Positions 32,763 to 41,925 of a stretch of DNA of 64,000 nucleotides are shown piece after piece. A program made the position numbers and the translations under genes. Under the pieces are notes generated by a model. It did not search any database. It had not been told where the DNA came from and saw only the letters and a list, made by a program, of their open reading frames with translations. This DNA comes from HKCCE3408 sp039191215 (GTDB lineage Bacteria; Pseudomonadota; Alphaproteobacteria; Rhodobacterales; Rhodobacteraceae): the NCBI GenBank assembly GCA_039191215.1, contig JBCCXT010000015.1, forward strand, positions 3,395 to 67,394, in the 5' to 3' direction. Each line of letters begins with the position of its first letter. Position 1 is the stretch's first letter.

Positions 32763-33589
32763 GCCTTCAGGACCGCGTCGCGCAGCATCTGGTCAACCTC
32801 GGGGCGTTTGCCGAACCAGCGTTCAAATCCGGGGGCTGCCTGGTGCAGCAACATCCCCAGGCCGTCCACCGTTTCGCAACCGGCGGCGCGTGCGGCCAGC
32901 AGGAAATCTGTGTCAACCGGCGTATAGACAATGTCCGTCACAACCGTTCCTGGTCTGGCCCGAGAAAAATCGACCTGCAGCGCGCCAGCGCCTGACATGC
33001 CAAGCGATGTCGTGTTCACAATAGTCTGCATGTCGCTGACCGCATCATCGATCCGCGCCCATGGCAAAAGCTCGATCCGGGCGCCAAGTTGATCGCGAAT
33101 TGCTTCGGCCCGAGCCCGTGTCCGATTGGCCAGAATAATTCGTGGCACGCCTTCTTGTATAAGGGCGGAAAGAATTGCTCGGCTGGCGCCGCCTGCGCCA
33201 AGAACCATGGCCGGGCCCAAACCGGGCTGCCAATGGGGGATGTGCTGTCGAATATTGGCGATAAACCCCCTGCCATCGGTGTTGTCGGCCTGAAGTCCCG
33301 ACGGCGTGAAGGTGAGTGTGTTTGCCGCGCCAATAAGGGCTGCTCGATCCGTCACATTTGTCGCTAAGGAAAGCGCCTGTTCTTTATGAGGGATCGTCAC
33401 GTTGACACCGCTAAAGCCCATTTTTGGCAGGTTTTTTAGTACGTTGGCCAGGTTATCATGGGTGACATGCAGCGGCACGTAATGCCCGCGAATGCGGTAG
33501 CGTTTCAGCCAATGCCCATGCAGCGCCGGCGATTTCGAATGGACAATTGGGTCGCCAATGACGCCGGCCAACAGAACTCGATCACGCAT
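32759..33589 (-). CDS. aroE: Shikimate dehydrogenase
   Basis: AroE reduces 3-dehydroshikimate to shikimate with NADPH in aromatic amino-acid synthesis. From the ATG at 33589 (MRDRVLLAGVIGDPIVHSKS) it has 276 residues. Substrate-binding HSKSPALHG and GVNVTIPHKEQA (catalytic Lys) and NADP-binding LGAGGASRAILSAL are intact. It overlaps maf by 8 bases and coaE by 4. Confidence 0.95.
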   Translation of the reverse strand: MRDRVLLAGVIGDPIVHSKSPALHGHWLKRYRIRGHYVPLHVTHDNLANVLKNLPKMGFSGVNVTIPHKEQALSLATNVTDRAALIGAANTLTFTPSGLQADNTDGRGFIANIRQHIPHWQPGLGPAMVLGAGGASRAILSALIQEGVPRIILANRTRARAEAIRDQLGARIELLPWARIDDAVSDMQTIVNTTSLGMSGAGALQVDFSRARPGTVVTDIVYTPVDTDFLLAARAAGCETVDGLGMLLHQAAPGFERWFGKRPEVDQMLRDAVLKA

Positions 33590-34181
33590 CGTGCAACACC
33601 CCTCGTGTTTCAAGATACGAACAAAGCTCCAAAAGCGGGAGGCCGAGAATTGTGAACGTGTCGCCTGTGATGCGCCGAAACAATCTTGGGCCTTCTTCTT
33701 CGAGTTTATAGGCGCCCACGCTATCTGCGACGCCGGGCCAGTTGCGGGAAAGATAAGCCTCGATGAACCTGCCGGTCAGCGGCTTCATCGCCAGCTTTGC
33801 CTCCGTCACAGCGCGCCAGGTTTGAACGCCGTCTTCGGCAATTACCGCCGCGCTGATCAGTCGATGTTCGCGCCCGGCCAACATTTCAAGTTGCGCGGCG
33901 GCGGCCGCAAGCGTTGCGGGCTTGGATATGACCTCTCGATCCAGAAGCAAAATCTGGTCGCACCCGATGACAAGGGCGCCTGGCGCTTTTAGGCTTACTT
34001 TTACGGCCTTTTGCGCGGCAAGTTGGTCAGCGATATCCCGGCCGGACGCGTTTTCCGCCTGCATGGCTCGGCGCAGCGCCTCTTCGTCGATGCGGGCGGG
34101 CTGGACGGCAAAGGAAAGCCCGATGCGATGCAGAAGCGTCGCGCGGATCGATGAACCGGAGGCGAGAATGACAGAAGCCAT
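33582..34181 (-). CDS. maf: Maf-family nucleoside triphosphate pyrophosphatase
   Basis: Maf proteins hydrolyse non-canonical or modified NTPs; some affect septation when overproduced. The 199-residue protein has the N-terminal VILASGSSIRATLL motif, the catalytic GCDQILLLD and the KPLTGRFIEAYL / YKLEEEGPRLFRRITGD motifs. It is the first gene of the maf-aroE-coaE-dnaQ operon and borders the presumed replication-origin gap. Confidence 0.92.
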   Translation of the reverse strand: MASVILASGSSIRATLLHRIGLSFAVQPARIDEEALRRAMQAENASGRDIADQLAAQKAVKVSLKAPGALVIGCDQILLLDREVISKPATLAAAAAQLEMLAGREHRLISAAVIAEDGVQTWRAVTEAKLAMKPLTGRFIEAYLSRNWPGVADSVGAYKLEEEGPRLFRRITGDTFTILGLPLLELCSYLETRGVLHDA

Positions 34182-34593
34182 GGGGCAAATATGGGGACAA
34201 GCCTGGTGAGCGCAGAAGATTAACCATTGGGTAAGATACTGGCCCGCTCAACGAAAGAGGAAATGGCCAAAACCGGAGGGATTCGCCCTCGATCCATCCC
34301 TGGGGAGGGGCTGAGATTGTCGGTATGTGCACAGGGAAAGGCGCCGTCAGATATCCTGGTGAAATACAATTGTCATCAACAGGTAATTTCAGATTTAGTA
34401 ATTTAATATCAAATACTTAGCCATATCTTCCCCGAAGAGCGATGCCTTGTGGGTCGCGAAGTTGACGAAAGGGCAGATCCGGGGAAGATCTTTGGCCAAC
34501 AGAGTTATCCCCGTTATCCCGCACCCTACAAAAACCACCACCTTTAAATCTTCTATTTATTATTTTAGGTGGCAGAGAGGTTGGGAGATCGAA
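34182..34593. other. Candidate chromosomal replication origin (oriC) region
   Basis: A 412-bp gene-free gap between the divergent maf and hemJ. It is clearly richer in A+T than its surroundings (for example 34366-34425), which suits DNA unwinding, and has two close DnaA-box-like motifs near 34503-34524 (TTATCCCCG and TTATCCCGC, each off the TTATCCACA consensus) and a CtrA-like TTAA-N7-GTAA near 34220. In many alphaproteobacteria oriC lies next to the hemJ/rho/mnmEG/parAB block, as here. No perfect DnaA box is seen, so this rests mostly on context. Confidence 0.5.
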
Positions 34594-35046
34594 ATGCTGG
34601 ACCTTCTGGCTTGGGCATATCCATGGACCAAGAGCCTCCATGTGATCTCTGTCATCGCGTGGATGGCGGGGCTGTTCTATCTCCCCCGTTTGTTTGTTTA
34701 TCACGTTGAGCGTGTCGGTGAGAGCGGAGAAACAGCTGAGCTTTTTCAGCTCATGGAATTGCGGCTGATACGCGTGATCATGAATCCGGCAATGATCGCT
34801 ACCTGGGTCTTTGGCCTGGCGCTTGCTGCAACACCCGGTGTGGTCGATTGGGGCGCCGTCTGGCCCTGGACAAAAGCTGTGGCGGTTCTTGCAATGACTT
34901 GGTTTCACCATTGGCTGTCGCGGCGGCGCAAAGATTTTGTCGCCGCATCGAACAGTAGAACAGGTCGCACGTTTCGCATGATGAACGAGCTGCCGACCTT
35001 GTTGCTGCTGGTCATAGTTGTGTCGGTAATCGCACGGCCATTCTAA
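34594..35046 (+). CDS. hemJ: Protoporphyrinogen IX oxidase HemJ
   Basis: HemJ is the membrane protoporphyrinogen oxidase of most alphaproteobacteria, making protoporphyrin IX for heme and bacteriochlorophyll. From the ATG at 34594 (GGGAG upstream) it has 150 residues with four membrane helices. The conserved TKSLHVISVIAWMAGLFYLP with His16, VYHVE, and MKTWFHHW-like segment AMTWFHHWLSRRRKDF are visible. It supplies the common tetrapyrrole precursor for the bch genes on the left. It sits 136 bp before rho. Confidence 0.92.
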   Translation: MLDLLAWAYPWTKSLHVISVIAWMAGLFYLPRLFVYHVERVGESGETAELFQLMELRLIRVIMNPAMIATWVFGLALAATPGVVDWGAVWPWTKAVAVLAMTWFHHWLSRRRKDFVAASNSRTGRTFRMMNELPTLLLLVIVVSVIARPF

Positions 35047-35181
35047 GCCAGGTCGTTGACAGAGCCTATCGAAACGCTTAGGTGCCAGGCATGCCCAGGG
35101 CGGTCCCGCCCGGACGGGCCTCCCAGTATCAACGACAAGCGCCGCTTCCAGCATTCTGCGCGGCCAATGGGCAATTTTTCG

Positions 35182-36453
35182 ATGAACGAAGACCGTTTGA
35201 ACCTTTCTGATCTGAAGGCGCTGTCGCCGAAGGATCTCGTCAATATGGCTGAAGAACTCGAGATCGAGAACGCCTCGACCATGCGCAAGGGCGATATGAT
35301 GTTCGCCATTCTCAAAGAGCGCGCCGAAGACGGATGGGAGATATCTGGTGACGGCGTACTGGAGGTATTGCAGGACGGGTTTGGCTTCTTGCGCAGCCCC
35401 GAGGCCAATTATCTACCGGGCCCGGACGATATTTACGTGTCACCGGATATGATCCGCCAGTATTCATTGCGCACAGGCGACACGGTTGAAGGCGTCATCA
35501 CGGCACCCAATGAGAACGAACGTTATTTTGCGCTCGTTAAGGTCGCTCAGATTAACTTTGAGGAGCCGGAAAAGGCGCGCCATAAGGTCGCCTTCGACAA
35601 TCTCACACCGCTTTATCCTGATGAGCGCCTGACGATGGAGATTGAGGACCCGACGATTAAAGATCGGTCTGCGCGGATCATCGACCTGGTCGCACCGATC
35701 GGGAAGGGTCAGCGTAGCCTAATTGTGGCGCCGCCACGCACGGGTAAAACCGTGCTTCTGCAAAACATCGCCCATTCGATCGAGGCCAATCACCCGGAAT
35801 GTTATTTGATCGTTCTGCTGATCGATGAGCGTCCCGAAGAGGTGACTGATATGCAGCGCTCTGTGAAGGGAGAGGTGATCTCCTCGACCTTTGATGAGCC
35901 TGCAACGCGGCATGTGGCGGTGAGTGATATGGTGATTGAGAAGGCCAAGCGACTGGTGGAGCATAAACGACATGTTGTGATCTTGCTCGACTCAATCACA
36001 AGACTTGGACGGGCCTTTAACACTGTCGTTCCTTCATCCGGCAAGGTTTTGACCGGTGGTGTTGATGCCAACGCGCTGCAGCGCCCCAAGCGGTTCTTTG
36101 GCGCGGCTCGAAACATCGAAGAAGGTGGATCGCTGACCATCATTGCGACGGCGCTGATTGATACCGGCAGCCGTATGGACGAGGTAATCTTCGAAGAGTT
36201 CAAGGGCACCGGCAACTCCGAAATCGTTCTCGATCGCAAGGTCGCGGATAAGCGCGTATATCCGGCGATGGACATCCTGAAATCAGGCACGCGGAAGGAA
36301 GATCTGTTAGTCGATAAGGTCGATTTGCAGAAGACCTACGTGCTGCGGCGCATCTTGAATCCGATGGGTACGACGGATGCGATCGAATTTCTGCTCTCAA
36401 AGCTGAAACAGACCAAGACAAATTCGGAATTCTTCGATTCGATGAACACCTGA
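35182..36453 (+). CDS. rho: Transcription termination factor Rho
   Basis: Rho is the hexameric RNA helicase that ends transcription. The start is MNEDRLNLSDLKALSPKDLV at 35182, giving 423 residues; the open frame to 35056 is not supported. It has the N-terminal RNA-binding fold (GDGVLEVLQDGFGFLRSP), Walker A VAPPRTGKTVLLQ, Walker B VVILLDSITRLGRA and the Q/R-loop regions. It is followed 3 bp later by mnmE. Confidence 0.97.
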   Translation: MNEDRLNLSDLKALSPKDLVNMAEELEIENASTMRKGDMMFAILKERAEDGWEISGDGVLEVLQDGFGFLRSPEANYLPGPDDIYVSPDMIRQYSLRTGDTVEGVITAPNENERYFALVKVAQINFEEPEKARHKVAFDNLTPLYPDERLTMEIEDPTIKDRSARIIDLVAPIGKGQRSLIVAPPRTGKTVLLQNIAHSIEANHPECYLIVLLIDERPEEVTDMQRSVKGEVISSTFDEPATRHVAVSDMVIEKAKRLVEHKRHVVILLDSITRLGRAFNTVVPSSGKVLTGGVDANALQRPKRFFGAARNIEEGGSLTIIATALIDTGSRMDEVIFEEFKGTGNSEIVLDRKVADKRVYPAMDILKSGTRKEDLLVDKVDLQKTYVLRRILNPMGTTDAIEFLLSKLKQTKTNSEFFDSMNT

Positions 36454-36456
36454 GCA

Positions 36457-37734
36457 GTGGACACTATTTGTGCACTGTCGAGTGCGCCTGGACGGGCCGG
36501 TGTGGCCGTCATTCGCGTATCTGGCCCCGGCGCATTTGGGATCTGCGCTAAGCTATGCGGTACCGTACCGGATCCGGGTCAGCACAAACTTCGAACCCTG
36601 AGAGGCTGCGAAAATCAAACCATCGACCAGGCTTTGGTCTTGTCATTTACGGCGCCGTCGAGCTTCACGGGTGAAGATGTGGTGGAGTTTCAGACACACG
36701 GCGCGCGGGCCGTCATTGATGCGGTTCTCAGGGAGCTGACATATCTTGGCGCGCGACCGGCTGAGGCTGGCGAATTCACGCGCAGGGCGCTGGAGAACGA
36801 CAAGCTGAGCCTCGGCGAGGTTGAAGGCTTGGCCGATCTTTTGGCGGCGGAGACAAAGGCGCAGTTGGATCAAGCCCATAAGGTATTGGCCGGGCAGCTT
36901 CATGAATTGGCGGAGGCGCTTAGGGCGCGCTTATTGCGGGGCCTGGCTCATTTGGAAGCGATGATCGATTTCGCAGATGAGGAAGTGCCGGAGGATCTTT
37001 CGCGCGAGGCTTTGGGTGAGTTGGACGAAGCCTTGTCCATGATCGCGACGGAGATCTCTGGAAGCGTGGTCGCCGAACGGCTGCGCGACGGGTTTGAGGT
37101 GGCGATTGTCGGTCCGCCAAATGCCGGTAAATCTACGCTGTTGAACTATTTGGCGGGACGCGACGCCGCCTTGGTATCCGAGGTTGCGGGCACCACGCGG
37201 GATGTGGTCGAGGTCCGAATGGATGTGCGCGGCTTGCCTGTCACTTTCCTTGATACGGCAGGGCTTCGACAGAGTGATGACGTTGTGGAACGCATGGGAA
37301 TTGATCGCGCCATGAGCCGGGCGGCCGCCGCTGACCTGCGGGTGTTTCTTCTTTTGGATAGTGCATGGACCGGAAGTATACCGCGTAAAACGCAAGATGT
37401 AGTGGTTTTGGGGAAGGCAGATACTCAAAATGGTGATGTGTCGGGGGTAACAGGGAAAGGTGTCGATGTCCTTTTGGAGCGGATCCACGAGGTGCTCTCG
37501 GAGAAGGTCGCGTTGATTGGGTCGGCGACTCACTTTCGGCATCGCGAGGCGTTGGTACAGGCGGAGCGTGCTTTGGATGAGGCGCGCGCGGTCCTTTCGG
37601 AGGATGCGCATAGGGTAGAGGTGGCGGCCTACTATGTGAGGATGGCGGTGAGTGTTCTTGAAGGGCTAGTCGGGCGGCTTGACGTAGAGGCTGTGTTGGG
37701 CGAAATCTTTTCTTCCTTTTGTATTGGGAAGTAG
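36457..37734 (+). CDS. mnmE: tRNA modification GTPase MnmE
   Basis: MnmE, with MnmG, builds the 5-(carboxymethyl)aminomethyl group at wobble uridine 34 of tRNAs. The 425-residue protein starts with GTG 3 bp after rho. It has the tetrahydrofolate-binding N-domain, a G domain with VGPPNAGKSTLLNYLAG, FLDTAGLRQSDD and the C-terminal CIGK farnesyl-like motif. It is directly followed by mnmG. Confidence 0.96.
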   Translation: MDTICALSSAPGRAGVAVIRVSGPGAFGICAKLCGTVPDPGQHKLRTLRGCENQTIDQALVLSFTAPSSFTGEDVVEFQTHGARAVIDAVLRELTYLGARPAEAGEFTRRALENDKLSLGEVEGLADLLAAETKAQLDQAHKVLAGQLHELAEALRARLLRGLAHLEAMIDFADEEVPEDLSREALGELDEALSMIATEISGSVVAERLRDGFEVAIVGPPNAGKSTLLNYLAGRDAALVSEVAGTTRDVVEVRMDVRGLPVTFLDTAGLRQSDDVVERMGIDRAMSRAAAADLRVFLLLDSAWTGSIPRKTQDVVVLGKADTQNGDVSGVTGKGVDVLLERIHEVLSEKVALIGSATHFRHREALVQAERALDEARAVLSEDAHRVEVAAYYVRMAVSVLEGLVGRLDVEAVLGEIFSSFCIGK

Positions 37735-37738
37735 AGGT

Positions 37739-39613
37739 GTGTTTCACGTGAAACACCAAGATGCGGATGTCCTCGTGATCGGCGGCGGCCATGCTGGCTG
37801 TGAGGCTGCCTACGCAGCCGCGCGCGCAGGCGCCAAGACCCTGCTACTCACGCTCAAACTGTCCGATATTGGTGTCATGTCGTGTAATCCAGCCATTGGC
37901 GGTTTGGGCAAGGGCCACCTTGTCCGAGAGATCGACGCGATGGGGGGTTTGATGGGCTTGGCTGCTGATCATTCAGGCATTCAGTTCCGCCTGTTAAATC
38001 GAAGAAAGGGGCCAGCGGTTCGTGGACCGAGAACTCAATCGGATCGTGTGCTTTACCGCCGCGCGGTGGCGGAGATCTTGGCCAGCCAAGGGAATTTGCG
38101 TGTCGTTGAGGGGGAGGCAGCTGCATTTTCAAGAGAAGGCGATGAGATTCGCGGCGTTCGATTGGCTAACGGCGCGGAGATCAACGCAAGCGCGGTGGTG
38201 CTGACAACTGGCACGTTCCTCCGCGGCACCATTCACATCGGCATGCAAAGTCATGCGGGTGGTCGCATCGGCGATCCGGCATCCCACATGCTGGCAGATC
38301 AATTAAGAGAGATGGTTTCCGGAATTGGCCGATTAAAAACCGGAACCCCGCCAAGGCTGCGCAAAGACAGCATTGACTGGAACAAAACCGAGCTGCAACA
38401 AGCTGATACAAACCCAGCCATGTTTTCCTATCTTTCTGATCGGCCCTGTGTTGAACAAATCGCTTGTGGCATCACCCACACGAATGAAAAAACACATGAA
38501 ATCATAGGGAATAACCTTGCGCGCTCAGCCATGTACGGCGGAAAGATCCAGAGCGTCGGGCCAAGATATTGCCCCTCGATTGAAGATAAGGTCACACGCT
38601 TTCAGGATAAAGCGAGTCATCAAATATTCTTGGAACCGGAAGGGCTTACCAGCGACTTGGTATATCCTAACGGCATCTCAACATCGCTGCCCACGGATGT
38701 GCAGGTTTCTTACGTGCGGTCGATTGCGGGTTTGGAGAACGCGGTCATCGCGCAACCAGGCTATGCGATTGAATATGATTTCGTTGATCCGCAGGTCTTG
38801 GACCATGGATTGCGGCTCAAGGATGTACGAGGCCTTTTTTTGGCCGGTCAAATCAATGGCACGACAGGGTATGAGGAGGCAGCGGCTCAGGGCCTTATCG
38901 CAGGTTTGAATGCGGCATTTGCTGCCACGGGCAGGCAGGCGATCTCCTTGGCGCGTAACGAGGCCTATATTGGGGTTCTGATCGACGATTTGATCACGCG
39001 TGGCGTGTCTGAGCCGTACAGAATGTTTACCTCACGCGCTGAATTCAGGCTTTCGCTGCGGGCAGATAACGCCGACCAGCGTTTGACGCCAAAAGCTCAG
39101 GAGCTTGGACTTATAACTGAGGAACGCAGAGCCAAGTTTTCGGCAAAGATGGCTCTTTTGGAACAGGGGCACGCGCTCCTCAGGTCCAGCGACGCAACGC
39201 CAAGCGAGATTGCGGCGCACGGGATCGACATAAACCAGGACGGACGGCGACGGACGGCTGAGGCGTTATTATCATTCCCGAATATCGTTTTCGAGAAGCT
39301 GGAGCCAATTTGGCCCGCCTTGCAAGTGATTGATCCTGGAACGCGTGACCAGCTAACCATCGAAGCGCTATATGCCCACTACATCTGGCGGCAACAGAAA
39401 GATGTCGAAAGCCTCCAAAAGGATGAGCGGCTCGTGATACCCGATTGGGTGATTTACAGTGAAATTGGCGGCCTATCGGCTGAGCTTACGATAAAATTGG
39501 AGCGCGTCCGCCCCCCTTCCATCGGCCACGCAGCCCGGATCGACGGCATGACCCCAGCGGCTTTGACACTAATCCTTGCTCATTTGCGACGCGGCACGCG
39601 CGAATCGGCATGA
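37739..39613 (+). CDS. mnmG: tRNA uridine-5-carboxymethylaminomethyl modification enzyme MnmG
   Basis: MnmG is the FAD partner of MnmE in wobble-uridine modification. The FAD motif is VLVIGGGHAGCEAAYAAARAG near the N-terminus, with the second family motif AGQINGTTGYEEAAAQGL. The start is uncertain: GTG at 37739, GTG at 37748 or TTG at 37724; I chose 37739 (624 residues). The first codons contain a perfect parS site, read as FHVKH. The stop overlaps the rsmG start (ATGA). Confidence 0.94.
   Translation: MFHVKHQDADVLVIGGGHAGCEAAYAAARAGAKTLLLTLKLSDIGVMSCNPAIGGLGKGHLVREIDAMGGLMGLAADHSGIQFRLLNRRKGPAVRGPRTQSDRVLYRRAVAEILASQGNLRVVEGEAAAFSREGDEIRGVRLANGAEINASAVVLTTGTFLRGTIHIGMQSHAGGRIGDPASHMLADQLREMVSGIGRLKTGTPPRLRKDSIDWNKTELQQADTNPAMFSYLSDRPCVEQIACGITHTNEKTHEIIGNNLARSAMYGGKIQSVGPRYCPSIEDKVTRFQDKASHQIFLEPEGLTSDLVYPNGISTSLPTDVQVSYVRSIAGLENAVIAQPGYAIEYDFVDPQVLDHGLRLKDVRGLFLAGQINGTTGYEEAAAQGLIAGLNAAFAATGRQAISLARNEAYIGVLIDDLITRGVSEPYRMFTSRAEFRLSLRADNADQRLTPKAQELGLITEERRAKFSAKMALLEQGHALLRSSDATPSEIAAHGIDINQDGRRRTAEALLSFPNIVFEKLEPIWPALQVIDPGTRDQLTIEALYAHYIWRQQKDVESLQKDERLVIPDWVIYSEIGGLSAELTIKLERVRPPSIGHAARIDGMTPAALTLILAHLRRGTRESA
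37740..37755. other. parS: parS centromere site 1
   Basis: Perfect 16-bp palindrome TGTTTCACGTGAAACA, the chromosomal ParB-binding site, located in the first codons of mnmG, about 3.3 kb upstream of parB. Together with site 2 it marks the origin-proximal segregation region. Confidence 0.95.
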
Positions 39614-40236
39614 ACGAAGCTGATGCCCGCGCTTGGGTGAGTCAGCGTGTTTCACGTGAAACACTAGATCGATTTGAGCTTTTCGCCCAAGTTTTGCGTA
39701 AATGGCAGAGGTCGATCAATCTTGTGTCTGGCTCAACGCTTCCCACGATCTACGCGAGACATATCGCTGACAGTTTGCAGATATTTGAAGAAAAACCATA
39801 TGAATCAGGATATTGGGTGGATTTTGGCAGCGGTGCAGGGCTGCCCGGACTGATTTGTGCCGCAGCAGCGCGCGGTCATGCGCCCGGGCTCAGCTTCACG
39901 CTCATTGAAAGCGACCAGCGCAAGTCAAGCTTTCTGCGCGAGGCCTCACGGATCATGGATACGCCGGTCACAATCCTCACGCAGCGCATTGAAGCAACAG
40001 CGCCGCAAAACGCGCGCATCATTTCAGCAAGGGCGCTCGCCTCGCTTGATACGCTGTGTGAATTGAGCCATCGCCATCTTGCGCCTGACGGCGAAATGCT
40101 GTTTCTGAAGGGTGAGCACCACGCCGCAGAACAAATCGCTGCTGACAGAAATTGGCAGATGAAGCGACGGATCATTCCAAGTAAAACAGATCCAAGAGCC
40201 GCGATTTATCGAATAGGAGCACTTGCCCGTGTCTAG
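39610..40236 (+). CDS. rsmG: 16S rRNA (guanine527-N7)-methyltransferase RsmG
   Basis: RsmG methylates G527 of 16S rRNA; its loss gives low-level streptomycin resistance in many bacteria. The 208-residue SAM methyltransferase has VDFGSGAGLPGLICAAAA (motif I), LIESDQRKSSFLRE and SARALASLDTLCELS. The VSRETL segment near residue 14 is encoded by a parS site. Its ends overlap mnmG and parA. Confidence 0.95.
   Translation: MNEADARAWVSQRVSRETLDRFELFAQVLRKWQRSINLVSGSTLPTIYARHIADSLQIFEEKPYESGYWVDFGSGAGLPGLICAAAARGHAPGLSFTLIESDQRKSSFLREASRIMDTPVTILTQRIEATAPQNARIISARALASLDTLCELSHRHLAPDGEMLFLKGEHHAAEQIAADRNWQMKRRIIPSKTDPRAAIYRIGALARV
39648..39663. other. parS: parS centromere site 2
   Basis: A second perfect TGTTTCACGTGAAACA, inside the rsmG coding sequence (residues VSRET), 1.9 kb from site 1. 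The reading-frame use of parS within rsmG is seen in many bacteria. Confidence 0.95.
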
Positions 40237-41020
40237 CAACAGCCGCGTCAGGATCCTTGCCATCGCTAACCAAAAAGGCGGGGTTGGCAAGACGACAACG
40301 GCTATAAATCTGGGCGCAGCGCTTGCGGAAGCTGGCAGTACCGTCCTGATCGTCGATCTTGATCCGCAGGGCAATGCATCGACGGGGCTTGGCATAGAGA
40401 CGTCGAATCGCCAGCTCACCACCTATGATCTGCTGCTTGACGACCAACCATTGGCGGCCGTGACCGTTCCTACCAGCATTGACCGGCTGTCAATCGCCCC
40501 GGCCACGACCGATCTCAGCTCGGCTGATATCGAGCTGGTTGGCCATGAAAATCGCGTCTTTCTGCTCCGTGATGCCCTTTTGCTCGACGGGCTGTCAGCT
40601 TATGATTACGTGCTGATCGACTGCCCGCCATCGCTGAATCTGCTCACGGTGAATGCGATGGCCTCCGCAGATGCGATGGTCGTCCCCCTACAGGCTGAGT
40701 TTTTCGCGCTAGAAGGCCTCAGCCAATTGATGCAGACCGTCAGACAGGTCCGCGAAACCGCGAATCCAAGCCTAAGGATCGAAGGTGTTGTGTTGACAAT
40801 GTATGACACACGCAACAATTTGTGCCATCAGGTCGAAAAAGATGCGCGCGATAATCTTGGGTCGCTGGTCTTCCAGACGCGCATTCCACGCAATGTCCGG
40901 CTGAGCGAAGCGCCGTCTTACGCCATCCCGATCCTGCAATATGATACGGCAAGCCGGGGCAGCCATGCCTATCGCGAACTTGCGCGTGAAATGCTCGAAC
41001 GGCAGTTGGCACACGCCTGA
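40229..41020 (+). CDS. parA: Chromosome partitioning ATPase ParA
   Basis: ParA is the Walker-type ATPase that moves ParB-parS complexes (origins) toward the poles. The protein of about 263 residues has the deviant Walker A ANQKGGVGKTTTAINLG, VDLDPQGNAST and IDCPPSLNLLTVNA. I chose GTG at 40229 (AGGAG 9 bases upstream), overlapping rsmG; a TTG at 40223 is also open. parB follows after 10 bp. Confidence 0.95.
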   Translation: MSSNSRVRILAIANQKGGVGKTTTAINLGAALAEAGSTVLIVDLDPQGNASTGLGIETSNRQLTTYDLLLDDQPLAAVTVPTSIDRLSIAPATTDLSSADIELVGHENRVFLLRDALLLDGLSAYDYVLIDCPPSLNLLTVNAMASADAMVVPLQAEFFALEGLSQLMQTVRQVRETANPSLRIEGVVLTMYDTRNNLCHQVEKDARDNLGSLVFQTRIPRNVRLSEAPSYAIPILQYDTASRGSHAYRELAREMLERQLAHA

Positions 41021-41030
41021 GGGAACCAAA

Positions 41031-41924
41031 ATGTCCGGCAAGCGAGACAAAAGGGGTTTGGGCCGGGGATTGTCGGCTCTGATGGCTGACATCCAACCCG
41101 AAGCGGTGGCCGCGGCAGAGGCAAATGCCCGGTCGCGTGCAGATCGCGTTGTGCCGATCGAACAGGTACGCCCGAACCCCGAACAGCCGCGCCGGCATTT
41201 TTCTTCGCAAGCACTCGAAGATCTGACCAATTCGATCCGGGAAAAAGGGATCATCCAACCGCTGATCGTCCGGCCGGACCCAACAGCGCCGGAGCAATTC
41301 CAAATTGTCGCGGGGGAACGCCGTTGGCGCGCTGCCCAGGCTGTTCCTTTGCATGAAATTCCTGTTCTTGTGCGGGATTTCAACGACACCGAAGTCCTCG
41401 AAATTGCCATCATCGAAAACATTCAGCGCGCTGACCTGAACGCCGTCGAAGAGGCGTCCGGCTATCGCCAGCTGATGGAACGCTTCGGCCACACGCAAGA
41501 CAAGCTGGCACAAGCCCTAGGGAAGAGCCGCAGCTACATCGCCAATATGTTGCGTCTTTTGAATCTTCCCGAGCCGGTGCTGGAGATGCTGATAAACGGT
41601 CAGCTTTCCGCCGGGCACGCACGTGCTTTGATCACCGCGGGTGACCCAACCCAACTGGCGCGTCAGGTTCTCGCAAACGGGCTGTCGGTTCGCGAGACCG
41701 AAAAACTCGCATCCGCAGATCGCGCGCCGAAAGCGCCAAGAGGCAGGGGTACAAAACGCGCCACCAAAGACGCCGACACGGCAGAGCTTGAACGCTCGCT
41801 TTCCGCCACGCTTAAAATGCCGGTGAGCGTCGATTATGACGCAGGCTCTGGCACGGGCCGTGTCTCGATCCGGTACAAAGACCTGCAAGAGCTTGATGAT
41901 CTTGTACGTCTTCTGGGCGGATAA
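41031..41924 (+). CDS. parB: Chromosome partitioning CTPase / centromere-binding protein ParB
   Basis: ParB binds parS and spreads as a CTP-dependent clamp. From the ATG at 41031 (MSGKRDKRGLGRGLSALMAD) it has 297 residues. The N-terminal ParA-activating GLGRGLSALM, the CTP-binding GERRWRAAQ and ENIQRADLNAVEEA motifs, the helix-turn-helix (TQDKLAQALGKSRSYIANMLRLL) and the C-terminal dimer domain are present. It acts on the two parS sites 1.4 and 3.3 kb upstream. It converges with hemW, 1 bp apart. Confidence 0.96.
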   Translation: MSGKRDKRGLGRGLSALMADIQPEAVAAAEANARSRADRVVPIEQVRPNPEQPRRHFSSQALEDLTNSIREKGIIQPLIVRPDPTAPEQFQIVAGERRWRAAQAVPLHEIPVLVRDFNDTEVLEIAIIENIQRADLNAVEEASGYRQLMERFGHTQDKLAQALGKSRSYIANMLRLLNLPEPVLEMLINGQLSAGHARALITAGDPTQLARQVLANGLSVRETEKLASADRAPKAPRGRGTKRATKDADTAELERSLSATLKMPVSVDYDAGSGTGRVSIRYKDLQELDDLVRLLGG

Positions 41925-41925
41925 A

